A DNA stretch of 46,520 nucleotides from Bacteroidales bacterium. GTDB lineage: Bacteria; Bacteroidota; Bacteroidia; Bacteroidales; UBA932. Location of the stretch: positions 1 through 46,520 of the forward strand of contig JALFFZ010000116.1 of assembly GCA_022777585.1 (NCBI GenBank). Direction: 5' to 3'. Positions 8,072-16,939 of the stretch are shown here, in pieces. Positions within the stretch are counted from its first letter, which is position 1; every line of letters begins with the position of its first letter. Position numbers and translations under genes: made by a program. The notes beneath the pieces are model-generated. The model was not told the origin of the DNA, did no database searches, and was given only the letters and a program-made list of their open reading frames with translations.

Positions 8072-9760
8072 TTATTTCCACTCAGGGAACTGGTGAACCA
8101 ATGAATTGCTTCGGAGTTCGGATTCAGGGAGAGGGAAACGGTAGAGTTTCTGAGGGAAGTTTCTGTTCCTGTCATCCACCGTGACATAAGTGTATGTGAA
8201 CTCTCCGGTCTCCGCATCCTTCGTTATCTTGAGCCCGTGAACCTGATAGCCTGTCAGACCTTCAGGATAAGCCTTGTGGGCAACGCCCCAGCGGCGCAGA
8301 TCCCAGTACCAGAGGCCCTCATAGCTGAGCTCCACCTTTCTTTCCTGGCGGAGAGCGGCCCAGAGGGCATTGCCCTCGACGGATACGGCAGGCAGATTCA
8401 CGCGTGCACGGATGCGGTTCACGAGCCTCTCGGCTTCAATCTCATTTCCAGTCTTGAAAAGAGCCTCTGCCTGGTTAAGGAGAACCTCTGCATAACGGAT
8501 GATGGAAAGAGGCTGGGTTCCGTTGCTGTATTTGATTACATCGTGGCTTTCGTCCACAATTTTGCGGAGATAATAGCCTGTGGTTGTTCTTCCGTTAGGC
8601 TCCGGATCCACGTTCCATTCGCAGTAGCCGTCAGCACCGCCAACATAAGGCTCTATTGTGCGGTCCTTCCACGGAGCGCCATTGTAGAGAATGGTTGCCT
8701 GGAAACGGGGTTCGAGCAGTTCGTAAGGAGGAGTGCTGACAGTCTCGCCGTGCCACTCGCTCCAGTCAGGGAAACCTCCTGTGGCAAGTTCGTAGGACTC
8801 CACCATCTCCTGGGTCGGAGTACCGTATCCGCCACCTTTCTGAAGATAGATGGAGTAGTCGCCTCCAGGTGTATAGTAGTAGTCAAAGCTGTGTGTGACG
8901 TCATCGGAACGGCTGAAGAGATACTGGAGAATGACCTCCGGATTGCCTACTGTAGAGTATGAGTCGGCATAGCTGGCTGTAAGGTCATAGCCGAGAGCGG
9001 CGACTTCTTCGGCGGCATCTATTACTGCCTCATAGTAAGACTTCGGATCCTGGGATGAAGCCTCCATTCCGTTGGCGGCATAAAGCATTGACCTGGTTAT
9101 GAAAGCATAAGCCATTCCCTTGTCGATTCTCCCGCCCGCGTCTGCCCTGGCAGGAAGATTTGCGGCCGCATAATTGAGGTCTTCCAGTATGAAATCCCAG
9201 CATTCCTTCTCAGTGCTGAGAGCCTTGTCCTTGGAGATGGCAGCAAGATTGCGGTCATAGAGAATGACCTCCTTGTACCTCTTGACAAGGTCAAAGTAGA
9301 GATAGGCCCTCATGAAGCGGATCTCGCCCTCAAGGCGGATCTTGTCCTCCGAGGACATCTTCCCGTAATTGTCAAGGTTGTAGAGAGCCTCGTTGCAACG
9401 GCGGATTGCTCCATACCACGAGCTCCAGTAACCAAGATAAGTATCCACATAGGATGTGGTGAGCGTGGTCTCGTCACCATATGCGATCTCGCTCGGAATG
9501 AAACAGAGGGAGTTGTAGTTGTACGAGCCATATTTCATCATGTCGGTAAGGGACTCGGTAAGACCTGCCAGGCACTGATTCATAAGCACGTCATAGGTAT
9601 AGCTGTAGAGATAGTTGACGGCCATCTCAGCATTCTTGGTGCTCTCCCAGATCACCTTGTCGGACACACTGTCCCTCGGTGTCATATCAAGGAAGTCGGA
9701 GCACGACACCGCAGTCACCGAAACGGCAACCGCCGCAATATATTTCATTGATCTTTTCAT
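8072..9760 (-). CDS. susD: SusD/RagB-family glycan-binding lipoprotein
   Basis: Start chosen at 9760 (MKRSMKYIAAVAVSVTAVSC..., cysteine 20 as the lipid site), 14 bases after the SusC stop. The product is 562 residues, normal for the family. SusD hallmarks are visible: SCSDFLDMTPRD directly after the signal, GEIRFMRAYLYFDLVKRY (a TPR-like helix, about residues 125-142), the late YAEVLLNQAEALFKTGNEIEAE helix near 424-445, and the C-terminal ...RNFPQKLYRFPLPESE ending. SusD proteins form the lid of the SusC outer-membrane channel and bind the oligosaccharide. It sits directly after susC, as always for this pair. The ligand is not predictable from sequence. Confidence 0.96.
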   Translation of the reverse strand: MKRSMKYIAAVAVSVTAVSCSDFLDMTPRDSVSDKVIWESTKNAEMAVNYLYSYTYDVLMNQCLAGLTESLTDMMKYGSYNYNSLCFIPSEIAYGDETTLTTSYVDTYLGYWSSWYGAIRRCNEALYNLDNYGKMSSEDKIRLEGEIRFMRAYLYFDLVKRYKEVILYDRNLAAISKDKALSTEKECWDFILEDLNYAAANLPARADAGGRIDKGMAYAFITRSMLYAANGMEASSQDPKSYYEAVIDAAEEVAALGYDLTASYADSYSTVGNPEVILQYLFSRSDDVTHSFDYYYTPGGDYSIYLQKGGGYGTPTQEMVESYELATGGFPDWSEWHGETVSTPPYELLEPRFQATILYNGAPWKDRTIEPYVGGADGYCEWNVDPEPNGRTTTGYYLRKIVDESHDVIKYSNGTQPLSIIRYAEVLLNQAEALFKTGNEIEAERLVNRIRARVNLPAVSVEGNALWAALRQERKVELSYEGLWYWDLRRWGVAHKAYPEGLTGYQVHGLKITKDAETGEFTYTYVTVDDRNRNFPQKLYRFPLPESELRSNSLVHQFPEWK

Positions 9761-9774
9761 AATCGACAACAAGT

Positions 9775-12700
9775 TTAGAAGGTGAGGGAAATGCCGCCCA
9801 TTACAAGACGCTGCTGTGGATAATAACCGTTGTTCACGCCCGGAGACTCAGGGTCGATTCCCTCAGGAAGTCCGTCAATGGTGAAGAGGTTCTGACCTTC
9901 CGCGAAGAGTCTGATGCTCTCGATGCCGATCTTCTCCATCCATTTCTTAGGGAAGGTGTAGCCGAGCTGTGCGGACTTGAGCCTGATGTACCTTCCGTTC
10001 CTGAGCCAGAATGTGGAGGCCAGGCCGTTGTCTCCGCCGTGACCCGTGTTGCTGAGGGTCAGACGAGGCATTGTACCGTTCTTGTTGTACTCGCTGTAGG
10101 CATTCTGCACGAGGTAGAGAGGTGAGTTCGCACCTTCCTTGAAGGTCTGTGTCCAGACGGTGTTGTCATCATAGCCATTGTAATATGTACCAGTGAGGGA
10201 TACATCGAAGAGAGCGCCTCCGGTGAACTGGGCATTGAGGTCAATGCCGCACCAGCTGATTGCGAGATTAAGACCGTAAGTGAGCTGAGGACGGTTAGGA
10301 CGGCCCACGAGGCCCTTGTCCTGGGAGTCAATCTTGCCGTCTCCGTTGAGATCCCTGTACTTGATGTCACCGATACAAGGACGGGTGCCGAACCATGCGG
10401 AATTGTCAATCTCTTCCTCGCTGCGGTACAGACCATCGGCTGTCCAGGCGAGGAACGATCCTACAGGAGTGCCCACAATCTTCTGGATTTCAGGAGCATT
10501 AGGGTCATCCTTGTACTTGAGCCAACGGGTCTTGGAATAGGTCACGGAGGCCCCGATCTGATAGTAGAATGGCCTGCCCGCCACCATCACGCTGTTCTTG
10601 TGGGTGATGGAGAAGTCCACTCCACGCGCGTCGATCTCGTTGTAGTTGATCCAGTCCGGATAGTAGCCTCCCATCGATGAAGGGAAACCGGATGACTGGG
10701 CCGTAAGCATGTCATAGGTGTAGTTGTAGAACACGTCAAGTTCCGCTGTGAGCTTGCCTCTCCACATTGACACATCCATACCGACATTGTAGGAAAGGGT
10801 CTTTTCCCAGGTGAGGTCCGGGCTCGGAACAGCTGTCGAATGGTAGGCATTGTTGCTTCCGCTGCTGTAAATGACCTTGTTGCCCCACTGGGAATATGTG
10901 CTGAGAAACATATATTCGCTGACATAGTCGTTTCCGAGGAGACCGACAGAGGCCCTGAGTTTCAGGTCATCGAGAAAATGCGCACCTGACATCCATTTTT
11001 CCTTGGCCATATTCCAGCCGATGGAACCTGACGGGAAGAAACCCCAGCGGTTGGAACGCATACCTGCGAACTTGTAGGAACCGTCGTAACGTCCCGTGAA
11101 CTCGGCGAGATACCTCTCATCGTAATTGTACCTGGCTCTGAAAACATAGCCGGCACTTCTGGAAGCTGCACTCCAGCCCCCGATAGGACTTTCCTCCGGA
11201 GTACCGTTGGAAAGTTCCGGGAGGGATGCGAAAGGAATGTCCTTGGCGTATGCTGAAAGGCCGTTGCCCTTGCTGTCCCGTACCTCCATAAGTGCAAGAA
11301 GGTCAATATTGTTCTTGCCGAAGGAATTCACATATCCTATGCTGGCCTGACCGGTCAGGGACTGGGAGAAAGTGGAGCCCTCACCGAGCTGGTTTCCGGA
11401 GCCGTCCCCGCGCGGGTCGGTCACCTTGTTCCAGACGAACTCGCCGGTGGCTGCATCCCTGGTGTGGGAATATACGTAATAAGGAGTATTGAGATTCTTG
11501 TTCCATGAAACGCCGTAGGCATATGAGCCGGCAACCTTCAGCTGAAGTCCCTCTACCCCGGGGATATCCATGGCGAGGGAAATGTTTGCGGTCACGTCCA
11601 TTCCCTTCGTCTTCTTGTAGCCCGACTCGTAGATGGCCGCAAGCGGGGACTGAGGCAAACCGGTGTTCTTCTTTATGGAAGCGGTGTACATCCCGTCGTA
11701 CCTTTCAGGAAGATAAGGATGCATCTGGATGGTCTGGTTGCCGATCGAGAGCCAGCCAGTCTCGGAATAGCCGGAATCGTCACCGCCACCGGAATTGTAG
11801 GCAGGAGTCTGCCTGTCGGAGATGACGCCTGAAAGGCCCGCATTGAATGTGAAGTGCTTGGCGAAATGCGACTCGACATTCATGCGCATGTTGTAGCGTC
11901 TGTAGTTGAAATTGTCAATGTTTCCCTGCTGGCCGAGGTAGCCCAATGATGTGAAATAGCGGAGCTTCTCGTTTCCACCCTGTACGGTGATGCTGTGCTT
12001 CTGCGTAAGACCTGTGCCGAAGACCTTGTCGATGTAGTTGACATTGTCCCAGCCGTCGGTAGGGTCGCCGTTGGTCATCAATGCGACCTGCTCCTTCGTG
12101 AAATAAGGAACATACTGGTCAGGGCTGCTGATGTCACCCCTTGCGAGGCGGTCCATCATATCGGCCACATTGTAGTAGTAGGCGAACTGAGGACCGTCCA
12201 TGAACTTCGGGAAGTTGGCATTGAAGGATGCGCCGATGGACATGTTGTAATTGATGCGGGTGCTTCCCCTGTCTCCCTTCTTTGTGGTGACAATTATGAC
12301 TCCTCCCGATGACTGGAGACCGTAAACCGCTGCTGATGAGGCATCTTTCAATACGGAGATGCTCTCGATGTCAGCAGGGTCGATATCATTGATATTACTT
12401 ACCGGGAATCCGTCCACAACGTATGAGACTCCATAGATGGAGCCGCGGATGCGGAGCGAAGCCTGGTCAAGTCCCGGCTCTCCAGACTCCTGTACGGATG
12501 AAATGCCCGGGAGCTTTCCGGCAAGGAGCTGTGAGACGTTTGTGGAAGGGGCCTTCAGGAGCTCATCACCCTTGATGGATGACACCGCGGCCGTCATCGA
12601 GGACTTCTTCTGCGTACCGTAACCGACAACGACAGTCTCCTCGATAAATGAGGCATCCTCCTTCATGACCACGTTCAATGTCTTGAGCGTTCCGTCGGCG

Positions 12701-12951
12701 ACGAAGGTCTGGTCACCGAGGCCGAGGCTGGAAAACAGTATCACATCGCCCTTCTTCACGGAAATGACGTATGAACCGTTCCTGTCGGTGAGAGTACCGT
12801 TCGCAGTACCCTGAACGAGGACAGCCACTCCCTCGAGAGGCTGCCCGTCGGCATCTGTCACCCTACCCTTCACTGAAGGCTGCGCAATGGCATTGACAGC
12901 CACCAGCATAAAGGCGGTAGCGACAATCAGATGTCTGATAATAGTTTTCAT
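9775..12951 (-). CDS. susC: SusC/RagA-family TonB-dependent outer membrane transporter
   Basis: The 1058-residue protein begins with a signal peptide (cleavage after AIAQ, residue 24). A carboxypeptidase-regulatory-like beta domain follows (VKGRVTDADGQPLEGVAVLV, about 28-100). Next come the EETVVVGYGTQKK segment typical of SusC and a plug domain with QLLAGKLPGI and LRIRGS. The remaining 800 residues are a 22-strand barrel ending in ISLTF, with the final phenylalanine usual for outer membrane barrels. It imports oligosaccharides with energy from TonB-ExbBD; an exbB/exbD operon lies at the other end of the window. It follows GHL10-A by 14 bases and precedes susD by 14. Full length, no frameshift. 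Confidence 0.97.
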   Translation of the reverse strand: MKTIIRHLIVATAFMLVAVNAIAQPSVKGRVTDADGQPLEGVAVLVQGTANGTLTDRNGSYVISVKKGDVILFSSLGLGDQTFVADGTLKTLNVVMKEDASFIEETVVVGYGTQKKSSMTAAVSSIKGDELLKAPSTNVSQLLAGKLPGISSVQESGEPGLDQASLRIRGSIYGVSYVVDGFPVSNINDIDPADIESISVLKDASSAAVYGLQSSGGVIIVTTKKGDRGSTRINYNMSIGASFNANFPKFMDGPQFAYYYNVADMMDRLARGDISSPDQYVPYFTKEQVALMTNGDPTDGWDNVNYIDKVFGTGLTQKHSITVQGGNEKLRYFTSLGYLGQQGNIDNFNYRRYNMRMNVESHFAKHFTFNAGLSGVISDRQTPAYNSGGGDDSGYSETGWLSIGNQTIQMHPYLPERYDGMYTASIKKNTGLPQSPLAAIYESGYKKTKGMDVTANISLAMDIPGVEGLQLKVAGSYAYGVSWNKNLNTPYYVYSHTRDAATGEFVWNKVTDPRGDGSGNQLGEGSTFSQSLTGQASIGYVNSFGKNNIDLLALMEVRDSKGNGLSAYAKDIPFASLPELSNGTPEESPIGGWSAASRSAGYVFRARYNYDERYLAEFTGRYDGSYKFAGMRSNRWGFFPSGSIGWNMAKEKWMSGAHFLDDLKLRASVGLLGNDYVSEYMFLSTYSQWGNKVIYSSGSNNAYHSTAVPSPDLTWEKTLSYNVGMDVSMWRGKLTAELDVFYNYTYDMLTAQSSGFPSSMGGYYPDWINYNEIDARGVDFSITHKNSVMVAGRPFYYQIGASVTYSKTRWLKYKDDPNAPEIQKIVGTPVGSFLAWTADGLYRSEEEIDNSAWFGTRPCIGDIKYRDLNGDGKIDSQDKGLVGRPNRPQLTYGLNLAISWCGIDLNAQFTGGALFDVSLTGTYYNGYDDNTVWTQTFKEGANSPLYLVQNAYSEYNKNGTMPRLTLSNTGHGGDNGLASTFWLRNGRYIRLKSAQLGYTFPKKWMEKIGIESIRLFAEGQNLFTIDGLPEGIDPESPGVNNGYYPQQRLVMGGISLTF

Positions 12952-12965
12952 GATAATGGTATAGT

Positions 12966-14312
12966 TTATTCTTGAAGATTCATTGCAGCTTTCATGGCGG
13001 CCTCAAGTTCATCCCAGAGGTGGTGCCTGTTAAGATGGACAATGTCGAATATCATCACGCCTCCCGTGCTCTTTATGGCCTGCTCCACGGCAGGGCGGAA
13101 AGGCGTAAAGTCACCCAGATACTGCTCCACGTAGATGGAACCTATGACGGGAACAACGCCCATTGTCACTTTCTGCGCAATCTCGGCTCCTCCCTCGACA
13201 CTGTAGCAATAGGTGAGGCTGTTGTCCATTCCCGCCTCGCTGCGCTGCCCCACGACACCCGTCGCACGGTCCACATCATCCTTGGTGATGAGGGTGTAGT
13301 AAAGGCCTGTCATATAGATGTCCAGTTCCTCGGCATAGCCGGTATTCCTGTAATCGGCTGTAGCCCAATGACTGTATTCCGGCACGAGGGACGGATCGTA
13401 ATTCCTGCTGGCCCAGTTGGCTCCCACGTGGAAATAGGTCGGATACCAGGCTCCGGTGTAATCTCCGATGATGAGGTCAGGATTGACAGCCTTGAGTTCC
13501 CTGTGCGCACGTACCACGAAGTCGTGAATCACAGAGGCCCTATACTCCACCCACTTCTTGAAATACTTGCCGTATGCGTATTTCTCCCTCCTGTTTCCGT
13601 CCGCGTCATACCAGGAAAGAATATCCTCCGGGAAATTCTCCACGGTCACGCCCGCATACTCCTCGAACTGCCTTCTCGAAAGCTCGCTGAAATCGGATGT
13701 TATCTCGTCGTAGCGCAGACGGTCGAAGACAATGCCGTCCATCTCCGGATATTTCTCAGCGAATTCCTTCAGTATGTCAATCTGATACTGCTGCACTTCA
13801 GGGTCGGCGGGATTGAGCATCCCGTTGTAGTTCGTCTTGATTTCTGAAATCGGCGTCAGACGGCCCTCGTGATAGCAGATTGACTGCCAGGAAGCCTTGT
13901 CGCCATAGATGATTCCGCGGTCAAAGTAATTGTGTCCCCCGGCGAAGATGTTGAGGGAGCCGAAGACCTTCAGGCCGAGCTTATGCCCGTAGTCCAGGAA
14001 ATATCCGAACATATCGTAGTCCCGGCTGCGGGTCACCCCCTCCCAGTCTCCCATATAAGGAGCGATCTTGCTGTCATAGAGCACTTCTCCCATAATGGAC
14101 TTCATATCTACGACGACATTGCCGAAACCGAGGTCACGGCATTTCTCCAGGTAGAACTCTATTGAGTCCGGAGATGAGAGAGTTGCATAATTGGCCTCGC
14201 AGTCGAACCACATATAGTTATGGTTAACCTGCTGATTATCAAGCGTGCAGCTAAAAGATAAACAGCAGAGGGCCAGCAATGTTGCGAAAAGGCAGCTTAT
14301 CCTGTACATCAT
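12966..14312 (-). CDS. GHL10-type glycoside hydrolase-like lipoprotein A
   Basis: First gene of the left arm. Start chosen at 14312 (MMYRISCLFATLLALCCLSFSC..., cysteine 22), giving 448 residues; the ATG at 14309 is equally possible. It lacks the Pro-Asp-Glu linker of its paralogue at 3833-5269 but shares the whole barrel: NYMWFDCEANY, VVVDMKSIMGEVLYDS, DGIVFDRLRYDE (about residues 194-205), YRASVIHDFVV, NWASRNYDP, and an ending with GGVMIFDIVH. The aspartates of DGIVFDRLRYDE are the best catalytic candidates. GHL10 proteins are glycosidase-like with little biochemistry. Two divergent copies in one operon suggest two linkages or two steps on one glycan. A promoter with both boxes lies just upstream. 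Confidence 0.85.
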   Translation of the reverse strand: MMYRISCLFATLLALCCLSFSCTLDNQQVNHNYMWFDCEANYATLSSPDSIEFYLEKCRDLGFGNVVVDMKSIMGEVLYDSKIAPYMGDWEGVTRSRDYDMFGYFLDYGHKLGLKVFGSLNIFAGGHNYFDRGIIYGDKASWQSICYHEGRLTPISEIKTNYNGMLNPADPEVQQYQIDILKEFAEKYPEMDGIVFDRLRYDEITSDFSELSRRQFEEYAGVTVENFPEDILSWYDADGNRREKYAYGKYFKKWVEYRASVIHDFVVRAHRELKAVNPDLIIGDYTGAWYPTYFHVGANWASRNYDPSLVPEYSHWATADYRNTGYAEELDIYMTGLYYTLITKDDVDRATGVVGQRSEAGMDNSLTYCYSVEGGAEIAQKVTMGVVPVIGSIYVEQYLGDFTPFRPAVEQAIKSTGGVMIFDIVHLNRHHLWDELEAAMKAAMNLQE

Positions 14313-14332
14313 AATTTTAATTACCAATGCCA

Positions 14333-14362
14333 CAAATATACAAAATATTTAATATCCGCAAA
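14333..14362 (-). promoter_or_regulatory. Bacteroidetes-type promoter of the left (SusCD) arm
   Basis: On the minus strand TTTG (14359-14362) is followed after 18 bases by TATATTTG (14333-14340), matching the Bacteroidetes -33/-7 pattern. Transcription would start near 14326, close before the GHL10-A start at 14312. Directly upstream of the -7 box lies AAATATTTT, which is mirrored on the other strand at the right-arm promoter. Confidence 0.75.
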
Positions 14363-14426
14363 CATATTATTATGAAATTTTAAAAATATATAACATATTT
14401 CTTAACAACTTTTTAAAATATTTTAT

Positions 14427-14434
14427 TATATTTG
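14427..14434 (+). promoter_or_regulatory. -7 box of the right-arm promoter
   Basis: TATATTTG fits the TAnnTTTG -7 box. No TTTG is found 18-22 bases upstream, so this promoter may need an activator or be weak. The preceding bases (14412-14424) contain TTTAAAATATTTT, the mirror of the element beside the left-arm -7 box. The leader to the DUF4434 start at 14484 is about 45 bases. The region between the two promoters has no gene. Confidence 0.6.
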
Positions 14435-14483
14435 CGTAAATGTGCGTGAAACGCAAAGGCAACAACTGATAACAATACCTGAT

Positions 14484-15563
14484 ATGACAAACCGCAGAGA
14501 CTTTCTCAAGACCATGGCAGCAACCGGAGCGGCAACTGTAGCTGCCCCGTCCATCCTCGCATCCTGCACTTCAGGAAATGGCGGAAATGCAGCCGAACCA
14601 TCCGGGTCCACCCTCATTGTCCCTAAGGACAACGGCCTCAGAATCACCGGAACCTTCCTCGACGAGATCTCCCACGACATACCGCACCAGAACTGGGGCG
14701 AGAAGGAATGGGACAGGGACTTCGCATATATGAAGGCCATCGGCATAGACACAGTCATCGACATACGCTGCGGCTACAGGAAATTCATAACCTATCCTTC
14801 TCCGTATCTTCTGAAGAAAGGCTGCTACATGCCGTCCGTCGATCTCATCGACATGTTCTGCCGTCTGGCGCAGAAATACGGAATGAAATTCTACCTGGGC
14901 CTCTATGACTCGGGAGTTTACTGGGACACGAAGGACATGAGCCACGAGATAGAGGACAACAAGTTCGTCATTGACGAAGTCTGGAAGATGTACGGGGAGA
15001 AATACGAGAGCTTCGGAGGCTGGTATCTCAGCACTGAAATCAGCCGGAGCACAATCGGAGCCGTGGACGCCTTCCACGCTATGGGAAAGCAATGCAAGGA
15101 TGTCTCCGGAGGCCTTCCGGTATTCATTTCACCATGGATTGACGGGAAAAAGGCAATTATGGGAACGGGTCTGAAAGTCAAGGACGGAGTAAGCGTGGAG
15201 GACCATGAGAGGGAGTGGAACCAGATATTCGCCGGGATTCACGACGTGGTGGACGCCTGCGCATTCCAGGACGGCCATATTGACTACGACGAGCTCGATG
15301 CATTCTTCAGCGTCAACAAGAAGCTTGCTGACCGCTATGGCATGCAGTGCTGGACCAATGCCGAGACATTCGACAGGGATATGCCTATCAACTTCCTGCC
15401 TATCAAGTTCGACAAGCTGCGCATGAAGCTCGAGGCCGCGAAAAGGTGCGGCTATGACAAGGCCATCACCTTCGAATTCTCGCATTTCCTGAGCCCGCAG
15501 TCGGTATATGCGGCTGCCGGAAATCTCTACAACAGATACAAGGAATACTTCAATATTGACTGA
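14484..15563 (+). CDS. Tat-exported DUF4434 TIM-barrel lipoprotein
   Basis: Start chosen at the ATG at 14484 because it places a Tat signal at the N-terminus: MTNRRDFLKTMAATGAATVA, followed by ILASC as a lipobox (cysteine about 28). The mature 330 residues match DUF4434 (PF14488-type), a glycoside-hydrolase-like TIM barrel: ITGTFLDEISHDIPHQNW near 57, AIGIDTVIDIRCGYR, MKFYLGLYDSGVYW, FGGWYLSTEIS (the Glu is a catalytic candidate), and VFISPW. The Tat signal implies export of a folded protein. It opens the right arm and its TGA overlaps the ATG of the permease gene by one base. No activity is assigned to this family with confidence; a glycosidase acting on the imported or surface glycan is inferred. 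Confidence 0.85.
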   Translation: MTNRRDFLKTMAATGAATVAAPSILASCTSGNGGNAAEPSGSTLIVPKDNGLRITGTFLDEISHDIPHQNWGEKEWDRDFAYMKAIGIDTVIDIRCGYRKFITYPSPYLLKKGCYMPSVDLIDMFCRLAQKYGMKFYLGLYDSGVYWDTKDMSHEIEDNKFVIDEVWKMYGEKYESFGGWYLSTEISRSTIGAVDAFHAMGKQCKDVSGGLPVFISPWIDGKKAIMGTGLKVKDGVSVEDHEREWNQIFAGIHDVVDACAFQDGHIDYDELDAFFSVNKKLADRYGMQCWTNAETFDRDMPINFLPIKFDKLRMKLEAAKRCGYDKAITFEFSHFLSPQSVYAAAGNLYNRYKEYFNID

Positions 15564-16936
15564 TGAAAGGTACTGCATACGTAATCTTCATGGCGGCAGT
15601 GGCAGCCATAGGAGGCATATTGTTCGGATATGACACCGCCGTCATCTCGGGAACCACCGACATTGTAAGGAACCAGTTCTCCCTCAGCGCATCCGGAGAA
15701 GGATGGTACGTGGGCTGCGCACTGATCGGCTCCATAATCGGAGTACTCTGCGCCGGCTCCCTGAGCGACTACATCGGCCGCAAGATCACAATGCTGATTT
15801 CTGCGGCATTCTTCAGCATCAGCGCCATAGGCTGCGCCGTCTGCGGAAGTTTCGATGCCCTCGTGGCATTCCGCATCATCGGCGGAGTGGGAATCGGTAT
15901 CGTATCCATTGTCTCACCTATTTATATATCAGAGGTATCCCCTGCGAAAATCAGAGGCACTCTGGTTTCCCTGTACCAGCTGGCAGTCACAGCGGGCTTC
16001 CTTCTTGCGTATCTGGCGAACTGGGCCATTGACGCAGGCATCGACCCTTCGGCCGGAGCTGACGCAGGGCTCTGGTCCAGAATGTTCAATGCGGAAGCAT
16101 GGAGAGGCATGCTGGGCAGCGAGACCCTTCCTGCCCTGCTGTTCCTATTCATCATCTTCTTCATTCCGGAAAGCCCTAAATGGCTGATAATCAGAGGTAA
16201 ATCAAGTAAGGCAATAGCCGTGCTCTCCCGGATTCTCGGTTCTGAGGATGAAATCAATGCCGAAGTCGAGGCGACCCGTTCATCTTCAGGCGAGGACAAG
16301 GGGCGCTGGTCAGATCTTCTCAAGCCGGGCATACTGGTTGCCGTGCTGGCAGGCTGTGCCATCGCCATTCTCGGGCAGTTCATGGGCGTAAACGCCGTGC
16401 TGTACTACGGTCCGAAAATATTCTCCGAGGCAGGGTTCGACAACCCTATGTTCTCCACCGTGCTCGTCGGCCTCGTGAACTTCGCGACCACAATCCTGGC
16501 GGTGTTCATCATTGACAAAGTCGGACGAAAGCAATTGATTTACTGGGGAGTGAGCGGAATGATAATCTGCCTCATAGCCATAGGAACCTATTTCGCTACA
16601 GGAGGTGTACTCGGCAACGGATTCATGCTGGCATTCTTCCTCGCCTACGTTTTCTGCTGCGCGATTTCCATTTCTGCAATAGTATTTGTACTTTTGTCGG
16701 AGATGTACCCGAACTCCATCAGGGGAAGGGCAATGTCCCTCGCGGGATTCATGCTATGGGTCGGCACCTACATTGTGGGCCAGCTGACGCCTGTACTTCT
16801 GGAATGGAGCCAGGCGGGAACTTTCTTCATTTTCGCTGTAATGTGCGTACCTTACATGCTGATAATGTGGAAGGTAATACCGGAAACCACAGGAAAGACT
16901 CTCGAGGAGATCGAAGAGTACTGGACAAAACGATAA
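15563..16936 (+). CDS. Sugar-porter family MFS transporter (XylE/AraE-like)
   Basis: The 457-residue, 12-helix inner membrane protein carries sugar-porter signatures: GGILFGYDTAVISG in helix 1, DYIGRKI between helices 2 and 3, the PESPKWL motif near residue 205, QFMGVNAVLYYGPKIF in helix 7, DKVGRKQL, and PETTGKTLEEIEEYW at the end. It should carry a monosaccharide into the cytosol with protons. The closest family members carry xylose, arabinose, glucose or galactose, but context suggests an amino sugar; substrate is therefore open. It overlaps the preceding stop by one base and is followed after 3 bases by the ROK regulator, so the three genes are one transcription unit. Confidence 0.93.
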   Translation: MKGTAYVIFMAAVAAIGGILFGYDTAVISGTTDIVRNQFSLSASGEGWYVGCALIGSIIGVLCAGSLSDYIGRKITMLISAAFFSISAIGCAVCGSFDALVAFRIIGGVGIGIVSIVSPIYISEVSPAKIRGTLVSLYQLAVTAGFLLAYLANWAIDAGIDPSAGADAGLWSRMFNAEAWRGMLGSETLPALLFLFIIFFIPESPKWLIIRGKSSKAIAVLSRILGSEDEINAEVEATRSSSGEDKGRWSDLLKPGILVAVLAGCAIAILGQFMGVNAVLYYGPKIFSEAGFDNPMFSTVLVGLVNFATTILAVFIIDKVGRKQLIYWGVSGMIICLIAIGTYFATGGVLGNGFMLAFFLAYVFCCAISISAIVFVLLSEMYPNSIRGRAMSLAGFMLWVGTYIVGQLTPVLLEWSQAGTFFIFAVMCVPYMLIMWKVIPETTGKTLEEIEEYWTKR

Positions 16937-16939
16937 CAA

